DNA of 64,000 nucleotides from Capitulum mitella (lineage: Eukaryota > Arthropoda > Thecostraca > Pollicipedomorpha > Pollicipedidae). Shown piece after piece: positions 1 to 11,479 of the stretch. The stretch's first letter is position 1; each line of letters begins with the position of its first letter. The notes under the pieces are model-generated. The model ran no database searches. It was given only the letters and a program-made list of their open reading frames with translations, and was not told the origin of the DNA. The position numbers were made by a program, and so were the translations under genes. The DNA lies in assembly GCA_030062745.1 (NCBI GenBank), contig CP099849.1, positions 15,871,307 to 15,935,306 on the forward strand, written 5' to 3'.

Positions 1-748
1 GCACGTTTGTAATCTCGCAGACATCTTATATTTGGCCGCCAAAATAAAACCCTTGTTATCGCGAAAACAGCTTGCCACCAAATATAGGCCTTTTACACTG
101 CGGCCGTGCCTGGCGCCACACATCTGCATGACTTACGTGCAAATGCTTTGTAGCACTGGTTTCATGATGCAGAGGGGATATAATTACATGAACCGATGTT
201 ATAGGATTTTATGTCGTATCGTATTTAATCAATGAGATTGCGGCAGATGATGCGACAGACACCAGACACGATCGACGCGCAGGTGGTGATCTAGGTTTAA
301 TCTTGTTGGACCTTAATATGAAAGCTGCAGTCTCAAAATGCGTATCAGATACATGTGCGGCGTATTCAAACGGAAACACATTGGCATACGTTCAGAAGAA
401 ACGTGACTCCTGTCCTAACAAAATGACGGGTTTTCGCATTCATCTTCAGCTTTGTTTTAAATGATCGATTTTGACCTCAAATGCCCTTTTCCATTCACAT
501 AGGCATGTCAGGCCTTCATTTTACAGCTAACCTCTTCGGAGCTTTGGCTATCATTTCTTTTTGCCAAAATGTCAAAAAGGTATTTTGACCTTGGACGAAC
601 CCTGATGACCTTAATATTGATGTTACTGAAAAATCTAAGGGCTTTTGTCTAGTTTAGCCAAGGGCTTTCAAACGGCGTTTTATATTTTCGGTGGGACATA
701 TAGTTCTCGAGATCTGGATGGAAGAGTCCTCGGCACTTCCATTGATCT

Positions 749-784
749 GGATCCAGATCCTGATCCGGATCAGGATCTGGATCC
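749..784. repeat. Perfect 36-bp palindrome
   Basis: The sequence from 749 to 784 equals its own reverse complement, with no spacer, centred on TCCGGA and built from GATCC/GATCA steps. Weaker inverted matches (GGATGGAAG/CTTCCATCC) flank it at 716 and 784. Confidence 0.95.
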
Positions 785-2524
785 CTTCCATCCATCCTGA
801 CCCCCCGGCCCGGCGAAGGTGGATCCGGGGGCCGGCCCGGCGAGGGTTAATACAATTCATTTTCAGCAGAGTCCAGGAATCCCCAATCATTTCCAGCAGA
901 CACCGCGCTCCAGCTTCAGCAGTGCCATTACCGTGTTACAGGGACCACACGAACCTTCTGCCCTCTGCAGTGCCTATATATGCAGTGCAGGTATATCATC
1001 GTATCGTTCGGCTCCATTGCAAGTCTGGATGGTCAGGCTGTTGTAATGGTGCAAAGGCTCTGCCATTGCCCAATGGTGAGGGATACTGACATTCGGTACG
1101 TTGTTTCTTCTACGTAGTACCCATATCCGTGATGTCGAAGTCAACAAAAATAAAGGATGGATGGCTTTTTTCCCGATGGTTGCGCCTACCCCTCACGGAG
1201 TCCATGGTTTCACTTCCACTGGCTTTTCCACTCTGATTTGCGTTGAGGTCGTCCTGTCGCCAGACGAGCTTATTCACAACGTAGTTTACAGCAAATGGTC
1301 CACAAAGGGCCCGGTATCGACCAATGGAGCCATTTTGCACTGAGTAATCAAAAAATGTAAAGCTAAACGCTCCGGTATGCGAGGGCATATGTATTACACG
1401 GAAAAATTATTGTCTGTATCACCTCTTAACGCCCGGAGGTGTGAGCGTCAAGTGGGTTTTGTACTCAGCAGTGTAATGATTAACATTTTTCCGCAAGCAG
1501 ACGAGGCGGCGGGGCCGCTAACGAAGCAAATACACGCTATGTTCGCCAAGGTATGCGGATAATGGCGACACTAACAGCTCACTCAAGGATAATTGCTTGG
1601 TCGTCAACGCTCTGCTTTACAAAACATATTTTACTTGGGACAGACAAAGACCCCTTTGTATCGACTCATGCAGAACATCCGGTTCACTCCACGGTCTTCT
1701 TCCGACTCATAGCGAAACTAAGTCAGAAAAGGTTTCCTAGTTTGGACTGCGGTCCTACTAACGTTTTTTTTTCCAATGCTGCACCTCATCGCAGTCACTT
1801 GGAAAAGCTCTTATTTGGTCACGCACGCATTGGAAGACATTCTTTGGGGGCCTCCTGTCACACAATAAGTTTTCTAGGTTTTCCATAATTGCTGAGTACC
1901 TACATAAACTAGTGAATGAAATCTCATCACCTGTCCTTGGCATCAGTTTCGGTGCCTCCTGGTTCTCTCTTAACTGGCAGTCATTGGCCAATTTATGAAA
2001 ACACCGCACGACATGCAGTACATTTGCTAGTTACCCCGGACAAATTACTCATCACGTAATTCTGCATAGCAAAATCATCATTCTGCACAGTCTCTTAGAG
2101 TACAGGTCCGGGTCTTGTCGACCATCCTGAGATAGCTCGAACAGTTTCTTATGTGTAGGGAGAATGGTGTGATTGGCAGCGTGAGTCTAAGTTTCCATGT
2201 GTTTCGGTAAGTAGGTTTCACTCGTCCGTGCAAACGACTTTATGATGATAGTGAAGGTCAAAGCTTTGGGGCTACGGTGTGTCTTATGTCAATGGAAGTG
2301 TGCATCAGTGCATTACATCAGAACCTCAGGAAGAGGCAACATCTGTGATGTCCATGAGACCTCTGAAACGCCCACAATACGTGCACTCATAGGGCAGGCA
2401 GGGCAGGGTCCTGCCTAATTGGTGGTGACTCTACACACCTTGGAGAATTTTAACATTAGTTTTATATGGTCCTGAATGGAAAGAAATTCACGAAATATAG
2501 CTTTGAGAATGTTTCTACACCGAC

Positions 2525-2576
2525 GATGCCCATGTAGTATGTGACATGGGCACATACGACACGGGCATCGCACGTG
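2525..2576. repeat. Nested inverted repeats
   Basis: CGATGCCCATGTAGTATGTG pairs with a later CACATACGACACGGGCATCG with two mismatches. Within the same stretch TGCCCATGT pairs with ACATGGGCA, so two hairpins compete. Confidence 0.75.
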
Positions 2577-5500
2577 ACAAGGCGAGTGGAGGCTGTTCAG
2601 AAAGACAGCATGTGTGAAGCTGTTGGAAAATTTAAGGACTACTTGGTGCTCGGCGACGGACTATGATGAAATGGACTTTTGGCGTGAAAATTGGATTTGC
2701 ATGAAAGTAACGACACCAGAAGATTTCAACATACCGATTCGAAATAGGTTTTTCGGATTCCCTCATTTTTATTTTTGTTTATTTTTTGCAAGGTCAACTT
2801 AAGATTTTTATGCATCAAACTGCACTGAAACCCTGTGAAATATACATTACTGGTATACTAAATATACACACTGAAATATATATTACTGGTTTCAGAGATT
2901 TTGCGCCACACGTAGGCAGAGGAGGAATGGAGTAACACGAGATACATTTTCGTCATTTCCACGGATTTGCCCTCAACTTCATCCAATTAAATTTTTACCA
3001 CACCTCTGTCTATGCGCTGGCCAAGTTTTGTAAGCCGGTTTTTATATTTTCATTTATGGCCATAATTCTTCAGTCGTTTACCGACGCTGGCACTGTCTGA
3101 CCAAGGACAAAGCGTCACACTGGCATCGCACAAACTAACTCGTGCTGCCACTCGAGCCTGAGCTGTGAATGGACGCCACAGATCAGGGGCCTCCTCCACC
3201 GCTGCTCTTTTTGCGCCCTCTGCCTCGGTATGGTGCCAGGAATTATGACCAATTGATTTTGATAAGCAGTATTGTCACAAAACCATTAGCCCACCGCGAT
3301 CTTGATTAAAAAGGTGACTCACGGCGGTGTCCAATTAGACTTTATTCTAATAAACCTGGATTGGGTTCCATCACAGTGACAGAAAATCGATTTTTGGGTT
3401 GATGCTAGGGCAGTCGCGCACGAAACCTATCACCTGGCCCAAAGCAGTAGTTGGAGGTCAGGAAGGCTAATGGGACAACTGTAATCAATCGAGCCGCTTC
3501 ATTCTACCTGAAGGATATTAAGCCCTTTCAGAAGGCTTCTTCATAGACAAAGCTTTAAAGGAATGTGACAAATTTGTCTTTATCCTGATGCAACTTAGCG
3601 CCACATTGCGCCAACCAAAATTGGGATTAACCATCACCATGCGGGGTTTGTTTTCGTCTTTAACAAAATCGGAAAAATATATTAAATGCCTTTCGCCTTG
3701 CAGATCAAAATGCATTCAAGCAACATTCCATTTAAATGGTCACGAGTGCGTTGGCATTTGGTATCGCCATAATACGTCTTGATATTTCATGTTCCATCCA
3801 TTCAAAATCTTTTTGATTGGATGCTTCTCCACTAAAACATGATATTCCTCGTGATGAGATCTTCCGCAGCGTACGGTAACAATCCGCAATGTTTTCTGAA
3901 TATGCGGCAAAAGTAAGCTTCATGAAATGATCTGCGAAGAATAATTCTTGACTGGGAAGTGCAATCCTGGTCTTGGTTTAATCTTCTGACTAGGCTGTTA
4001 TTCCAAGATATCGTCACAATACTAAACACCTCTGAAACCAGGTACAATAATATGCAACATCTCTGGGAGATTCCGCAAATTTTAAGTTTTTAGGAAAGAT
4101 CTTCTTTATTTTGAGAAGATGTATGCTGCGGATGAAAAGTGAAAAATGAAATGAAATGATGAAAAATTCGTACCTTTTTCTCCCAACGCCAATTCGTGTG
4201 CAGAAGTGATTTCAAAATTTATATCCGTACAAGTAGACCAAGGATGTGATTCTAGTGGGAGCGCCAGAATGAACCTAAAATGGACATCAAGCCGATTTCA
4301 AGGAAATTCCACACGCTGCGGACGTATTGTTGTGTGCACGTATAAACTGAACCGCCTGCAGTATAGTGGATACCAATGAGTACTCGTATCGCTTCCAGGG
4401 ATAGAACATGCCAAACGTGGGGAGTTGTGTGATGTCACATAATTTTACACGATATTGCAAGAGCCTACAACGTAGGAGTTTGTATGGAGAAATAAATCGA
4501 GATCACGATCGTTTTATCCGATTGGAGAAAACCGTCAATTACAAGAAAATTGTAAGTTTTGCGCACATTGCTCGTACTGCAAACCATTGATGCGTGCTAC
4601 ACGTGCTACACTACATGTCTTGGTCGATTACGTTCGGCTCATTAGATATCTGCCGTTTTAAAAGTAATGACCTTTGTATCGAGGTCATTCGCAGACTTTG
4701 TGAAATCGAGGTCTGCTATGAACTTGACAAAAATCATACCTCGAAAAGCAGCTGGACGGACTTCGTTTGACTTACAAACTGGTGGGGAGAGTGGGCCAAA
4801 ATTTACCGTCTTTCATGTTTTTCTTATGCTCATAAAGTCCGCGGTATCAATGCTATAATGCTGATTCTCTCTATTTTCTGATGAACTCCTGGCCTATCGG
4901 TTGACGCCTGAAATTTCAGAATCGCAAATCGATCTGCAACTTCACCACAGCCCGTCGAAGTCGGGAGGCCGGTCGCGCGGCCGATCTTCGTCAGTGGCGG
5001 ACGGCCGCAAGCATACCGGGCCATAGGAACGGCATAGGAACGGCACTGTGTTGCACATCAAAGAGGCTCCGTCGGACATGTAGCTAGTGTGGAGTTAGCC
5101 TATGTGATAAATTTGCAAAACACACGTAACACAGGTAGTCTCAGTTAGGTAAATCAAAGTTGACTAAACTTGAAGGATGAACATAAAGCATTCTGTCTTT
5201 TTCCTTAAGATTTATTCATCCGATCTCAATGAAAATTTGTAGGAGTTGGTCCACTGTATCTAATGCTCAACTGGTGGAAAATAACGTGCACTGGCGGACT
5301 TCTCGGAATTATATGCTCTGGTGGTGGGAGGTCATATTTGGTCGCCCCTCTACCGTCTGATCTACTCAGCCAATTCCAACAATTTTTTTTTGGAGGGGGA
5401 GGACATCTGCATATAAACTGACAACTCACAGAAATCGAATAGCCTAAGTCAGGTTTATCGGGCTTAAACGATGTCTAATGTTAAATAAGTAGCACACTTC

Positions 5501-6098
5501 CTTTCTCCAGATCCGCTCAACCGGTCACAACCAAATTTTGTGGAACATCGGGCCGTATGATAAACTTACATAGCGCAAAGCGAATATGACCTGGATCAGT
5601 TCAGTTGAGGCCAAACAAGGTCAGTGTTCGGACATGCTGTACTTTGACAAAATGGAGTGCAATCTGGTGAGGCACTTGCTTTCATCATGCAGTCAGAGTT
5701 CCCAACAAATGTCTTCATAATTCCTTCTCAAAATACTGCATTTTCGATAACAACCGTAGTATTTTCATTAATAACGAGGTCGGTCTAATTGACATCGATT
5801 GATTTCACATTACTCACTTTTGTTTCGGGTTAAGTGCTCGTATTATCTTGCCAATATCTATACTAGTATGATATTTATCTATACTAGTCTTCATCTTGCA
5901 GATTAACTCAGCGCAAGGTTTCGTTGATATCGTACAAATAAATCTGCAGGAAAAAGACAGAATGTTTTATGTTCGTCATGTGATCATGGTTGGTCTTGAT
6001 TGACCTGGCCCAGACTATCTGTCCCTTTGGACTGTAAATTTATCGCAAAGGCTAACTCTCCACAAGGTGCTGTAGTCGGTTGTCTCGTTGTTTAAAAT

Positions 6099-7265
6099 CG
6101 AAGAAACTGAAAGCGTGCTTTGCACGCTTTTAGCTAGTGGGGTTTCATGCATGACAGTCGCTTGCAAAAAAGTTCAAATTAAGATGTTTGTGCGTCATTG
6201 TGTCCAAGCTTCTGAGCCTCTAGCGCCCGAACGCGTCTGCCGATCGCGACACAAGTGTCATCACTGAGTGCGCCGACTCGGCGGAGAAATATGGTGTAGG
6301 TTTCACAGCGAGCCGTGCGGCGAGCCGGACGTCTGCAGCATTCAGCTAATCACGGATACAAGCCAAACGGCGGGTGCTGTTGACCCAAGCCGTGGCGACA
6401 ACATTGACCCCACTTGCGAGTGCGTGCTTTTGTGGTGGGCACCCACGTGTGATCCACGAGTCGATCCTGAGGCACCTGCTTCGGTTTGGGTTCGGGGACC
6501 TCCGAGTTCCGGAAACACTGAGTTAGGCAGCTGAAATTTGGTGGGTAGATAGACCAGCACTAATACTATCCAACGGCACCCCACACGATGGGCAGGGTGC
6601 AACGTGTCACGTGCAGCGCGTGTGCGTCTCTTTACACCCCTGTGTTTCTTATGGGCCAATGGCCGGGACGCAAACGGCGCAGTTTGGTGTGATGATTGCT
6701 TGAAAAGGCGGACGGGCGGCTGGGCGGATTTTCGGTGTATTCAAACCGAAACGGGGGTGCAGCTTGCAGGGGAGTTACCGTTTGAGTTATATTACCGTAC
6801 AGTTTGAGTTACCCAAATTTAACACCCTTGCTCCATTGCAACAAAACTACAGCCACTGGGAAGCTGAAAATTGACGGGCAGGAGCACGTGATACGTGCCA
6901 TTCGATGCACGTGGCTGTTTTGCATGTCATTTCCTTCAGCGTGGTGTATGCGGGACGCACGAGCTGAGGTGTATCTTTTTGTTATTCAGGCCTGGCGATA
7001 CACTCAGTCCGGCGACATATGCAGTTCACTGAGTGATCCTGTTCCACACAGCTTGTGCCCGCTGGTGGCCATGGCCGAGTGGCTACGGCGCTTGTCTGTG
7101 AAACCGACAGCGCGAGTTGGAGCCCTGCCGGCCGCGAGAAATCCTCGTAGCTCATAGTGCGCCGTTGTTATGCAGATTTCTCTCACTGTGCAAGTGTGCC
7201 GTTGCGTGAATGGCAACATGACTTGAAAGCATCTTTTACTTATGAGTGGGGTAATGCTGGTACAA
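6099..7265 (+). repeat. Repeat family A, copy 1 (1.1 kb, tRNA-like module near the 3' end)
   Basis: It aligns along its whole length with the reverse complement of 19598-20727. Shared blocks include CAGTCGCTTGCAAAA, GGCAGCTGAAATTTGGTGGG-like, GTGCGTCTCTTTACACCCCT, GCTTGAAAAGGCGGACGGGC and AATTGACGGGCAGGAGCACG. A 9-bp hairpin (AAAGCGTGC/GCACGCTTT) lies at the start. No open frame is conserved between the copies, so the family looks non-coding or long decayed. Confidence 0.85.
7065..7138 (+). other. tRNA-like module in repeat A copy 1
   Basis: TGGCCGAGTGG at 7072-7082 is a perfect A-box in a serine/leucine-tRNA-like setting. A CTGT/ACAG stem with a 7-nt loop follows, then a degenerate B-box (GAGTTGGAGCCC). 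The T preceding the anticodon position is missing, so this is probably a tRNA-derived SINE part rather than a working tRNA. Confidence 0.5.
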
Positions 7266-8977
7266 AGCAGGTGCACAGGCGTGCGCGCGACAGAAGGCTT
7301 CGATTTCGACCCCGATCTAACCGTGTAACGTGTTGGTTTATCTCTGGTATTATGCATACATTCCGCATGGAACACAGAGCCCTTCCGACGGTCCGGCACG
7401 AGTGCGACCGTCCGCCGCCAACGATGGACCGCCCGCGCAACCTGTCTCCCACTACCGGGTCGCAGTGAAAAAGTTACGGACCGATTTTAAAATTTCAAAC
7501 AACAAAGGGTATGCTAGGAGTTCGTCAGAAGATCAAAAATTTTGGCGTTCCACGTTATTACAGCAAGACTCGCGCACCTAAAACATGAAGGGCAGGGAAT
7601 ATCCCTCACTGGTGCTCGTGCCACAAGCGATCAGTTGAAAACGAAAGAAGATATTTTGACAGGGTTGTTTAGGATCATTCATCTGACGGGGACTAAGCCT
7701 TATGTGCTCAACAGACTGGACTCCATAAAAAGGTTAGTAAGATGAGCACTGATCATGAAGACACCTAGGAACGTCATTATGTACTAATTCTTGGAAGGCA
7801 GTGTTGGATGGGATAAATACTGTGCCTAATCACTCTTACAAGACTACTAATCTTCAGTTTCAATGAACAGTCTTGAAAACGATTTGCTGCAGACATCGAA
7901 ATGCACATGCGCTCTCATTGGCATCTGATGGCATGGATGCCTAGGCATGAAATCGCGAGTCATTTTTTCTGCATAACCACATGAACGTATTATGATATAG
8001 TTACCAAACCCCCAGAACATTTTGTGCACTCATAACAACATTTCAAAACAGGTTCGGATCCAGCGTTGGGCGGGAGGGGGGAGGGGGAGGTGATGAGGTG
8101 ATGAGGAGTGGAGGTGATCATCAACCTCTCGATCATCACTCAACTGACTGCACATTGCTTAAAAACGGGCAGGGGATTTGGTGCTCCTGTGCTTCCTGAA
8201 TCAGCAGCTTAAGTAGCCAAATCTGAAGTAAAGGGCATTTACTGCCGAAATCGGACAACTTTCTAATGTCATGTGGTATCGGAAGGTATGAATCGCCTTA
8301 CGAATGTAGTACAAAGCCGATAAGCAAAAACGCATTCTGTTCTGCGCAAAAAATGTTGCAGTGGGTGGAGTCCGTAAATACATACACCCAATACCATGCA
8401 CCCACTATGCTAAGTTTGATGCAGGTGCCGAACAGGGTCGGTTGTGAGACTAGATCAGTAGACGCGAATGAAAATTTAGAATTTCTGGAGAAAACATCCA
8501 TTACTCGTGCACATAAAATGCTCAGAAACAGCACGATGAAATCCCACTATCATCCTTTGACTACGATGGAACCCTTTCGTTGACTATTTCACAGGTCGTC
8601 TCGTAACGCTTATCAAGACACGGTGCACCTTTTCGTTAGTTTATCCTGAAGATGTTGGACCCTGTCTGAACCGGCTGAAGCTAAACGTCCCAGCTGGACC
8701 ACTTTAGCTTGGAAGATGTCCTCTGCTTTACCTGATCAGGGCTGTTAGCTTGCTAGTCGTCTTTGAATACTTGGTTCCTCAGAAAATCCCAAAACTGACG
8801 AGGAGAACAATTTTTTCCATAAGTTGCCACAAGAAAGGCCTGCTCATTCCCTCCATGGAAATGTCTGCTGATAAAAGAACCTTCTTTGGAAACTCTTGCC
8901 CTGTTTCAGGGCAAATATGTCTGGAATATACCGCAAGGATTCATCTTTCTGATCTTCGTCGTGTCGCTGCCCTTACT
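7266..8977. other. No gene recognised
   Basis: Short frames only. A G-rich stretch (GGGAGGGGGGAGGGGGAGG) lies at 8070-8090, next to GGTGATGAGGTGATGAGG duplications. Confidence 0.5.
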
Positions 8978-8978
8978 A

Positions 8979-9011
<33 letters not shown>

Positions 9012-9047
9012 CATCCCTCCCTCCCTCGCTCCCTCTCTCCCCCTCTG

Positions 9048-9087
<40 letters not shown>

Positions 9088-9142
9088 CATCCCTCCCTCC
9101 CTCGCTCCCTCTCTCCCCCTCTGTCTTTCTCTCTCTCTCTCT
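8978..9142 (+). repeat. (CT)n microsatellite with an internal 66-bp duplication
   Basis: CT tracts alternate with CCATCCCTCCCTCCCTCGCT and CCCCCTCTGTCTTT segments. The composite unit occurs twice in a row, so reading frames are open on both strands without being genes. Confidence 0.95.
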
Positions 9143-9639
9143 TGTGACACGTAACCAAGAAGACAAGTCTCATCGTTTCTGTGATTCCGGTATTCTCTCT
9201 ACTATCCACGCGCCATTTCTCAACTTCGTACATTGGATCTTTTGTCTTTTCTTGTGGTGGCCAGCGACGTTAGGAACTGCTTGACGTCGGCAGTGCCTGA
9301 CGGCTGTTTTTATCTTCAGTGTCAGGAACGAGTAATGGTGGCCGATGTATTTCTTCACAGCACGTGCGTGTGACACCCGGATCCCCCTCTTCATGTCCCG
9401 ATACAGAGTTCTTGTTTTATGAATTGACGTCTTGTCTAGTGGCAATGACCATGACAAAGATCGACTACTGGGAGTACTGTCTTGACTGCTTTCTATTTTC
9501 GTTTTCAGTGAATTCCTTGCTGTTTCACTGTGCGGTAAACAGCTGGCTCCATTGTCCGTGTCTCTGTGTGTCGTCTTAACACCAGCAGCACCTGGCCCCA
9601 CTGTACTTGTCTGAGACCGCCCTGGGTTCGTGTCCCTGC

Positions 9640-10622
9640 GTGCTATCCTAGTTCCGTGTTTCTATGTGCTGCCTCGGGTCCGCGTCTGTGTGCTGTCCCA
9701 GGTCTGTGTCTGTGTGCTGTCCCGGGTCTGTGTCTCTGTGTGCTGTCCTGGGTCCGTGTCTCTGTGTGCTGTCCTGGGTCTGAGCTCTGTGTGCTGTCCT
9801 TGGTCTGTGTGCTGTCCCGGGTCTGTGTCTCCGTGTGCTGTCCCCGGTCCGTGTCTCTGAGTGCTGTTCCGGGTCTGTGCCTCTGTGTGCTGTCCCGGGT
9901 CCGTGTCTCTGAGTGCTGTCCTGGGTCTGTGTCTCTGTGTGCTGTCCTGGGTCTGTGTCTCTGTGTGCTGTCCCGGGTCTGTGTCTCTGTGTGCTGTCCC
10001 GGGTCTGTGTCTCTGTGTGTTGGCCTGGGTCCGTGTCTCTGAGTGCTGTCCTGGGTCTGTGTCTCTGTGTGCTGTCCTTGGTCTGTGTGCTGGCCTGGGC
10101 CTGTGTCTCCGTGTGCTGTCCTGGGTCAGTGTCTCTGTGTGCTGTCCTGGATCTGTGTCTCTGTGTGCTGTCTCGGCTCCGTGTCTCTGTGTGCTGTCCC
10201 GCGTCCGTGTCTCTGTGTGCTGTCCTGGGTCTGTGTCTCTGTGTGCTGTCCTGGGTCAATGTCTCTGTGTGCTCTCCTGGGTCTGTGTGCTGTCCTGGGT
10301 CTGTGTCTGTGTGTGCTGTCCTGGGTCTGTGTCTCTGTGTGCTGCCCTGGGTCTGTGTCTCTGTGTGCTGTCCTGGGTCTGTGTCTCTGTGTGCTGTCCT
10401 GGGTGTGTCTCTGTGTGCTGCCCTGGGTCTGTGTCTCTGTGGGCTGTCCTGGGTCAGTGTCTCTGTGTGCTGTCCTGGGTCTGTCTCTCTGTGTGCTCTC
10501 CTGGGTCTGTGTGCTGACCTGGATCTGTGTCTCTGTGTGCTGCCCTGGGTCTGTGTCTCTGTGTGCTGCCCTGGGTCTGTCTCTCTGTGTGCTGTGCTGA
10601 GTCTGTGTGCTGTCCTGGGTGC
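9640..10622 (+). repeat. 26-bp minisatellite, about 37 units
   Basis: The unit is close to CTGTGTCTCTGTGTGCTGTC plus CTGGGT, with partial units that drop the CTGTGTCTCT half. Because 26 is not a multiple of 3 and the unit lacks stops, long frames open on both strands (Cys/Leu/Ser/Val-rich on plus, Thr/Gln/Arg/His-rich on minus). These are artefacts of the repeat. Confidence 0.96.
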
Positions 10623-11479
10623 CGGTCCCGTGCCTGAAGTGCCGGCAGCTGGCGGAAACCTCCGGGGCGCAGTGTCCGGCCTGTACTGTTCTCCGTTCTT
10701 GGTACTACGACAGACATCTGCGCGATAGTGCCCCAGGCCACATACGCCGAGCACTTAATTGCCATAATTGACTCAGCTCTGTGCCCGGCCTGATTTACGA
10801 CATTGCTGGTAGGAAGAGGCTGGATTAACGGAAGCCATCGGGTCGTTAGCAACTTTATCGTGTGCGCCACTGCATTGTTAGAGGGCTCCGCGGCCGGCGT
10901 ACCAGGCAGGGGGGGGGGGTCGTCAGAATGGTTACAGCCTTTCTTCTAGTTGCGAGGCGACTGTCAGTTTAACTTGATTTAGGTGCAACGCTTATCAGAC
11001 AACCTAATTTAAGCAAAAAGCTTGTATGTCTCTCTGTTTGAAATGAGTTTTTCGTAATGTTACGTTTCTGGACTGACGAAACGCCAACTTCCCTAATGCT
11101 CGGGTAGTACTTGAATACAAGAGGTTAGAGGTAAAGGGAAATAGTTTAGGTATCAGATCATGCGCTGCAAAAATGGCGGCGTAGTAGGACATTTTAAGAC
11201 GCTATTCTTTTAAGTATACATTGTCAGAAGTCAAAAAACATAAATGTAGAAGTTTTAGCGTATTTCTTTCTCTTTATCCCATAATTTATCATCCATTTTT
11301 CACGTCGGTCAGGCATGAATGTAAAGCACAGATATTTAACGTCTTTTATCTAAAATCCCTTATGCCTGGCGTCGTGCGATGTCAAGATTTATCGAAAACA
11401 TTCCCAACTTAGAGTTACCAACCTAAGAAACCTTGGCGTTATATAGCTTAAGGTCATACTTCAGGCCAGAAGTCACAGG

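Larger units (their letters stand above)
1..6098. other. Intergenic or intronic DNA, no gene recognised
   Basis: Apart from the 749-784 palindrome, the 2525-2576 hairpins and a short GGCCCGGCGA duplication at 806-845, nothing recognisable. Open frames are short and have no family motifs. Confidence 0.5.

Noticed and set aside
6115..6140. Hairpin followed by CTAGT, considered as a Helitron 3' end
   Set aside because: Homology with the other repeat A copy continues straight through this point, so it is not an element boundary.
7065..7138. Functional tRNA gene
   Set aside because: Degenerate B-box, non-standard anticodon loop and presence in a repeat family argue for a tRNA-derived repeat part.
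8980..10622. Tandem arrays considered as a CRISPR-like array
   Set aside because: There are no unique spacers between units and the genome is plainly eukaryotic.
9648..10754. 368-codon minus-strand frame and several plus-strand frames
   Set aside because: All are translations of the stop-free 26-bp minisatellite; no start context, splice support or domain.
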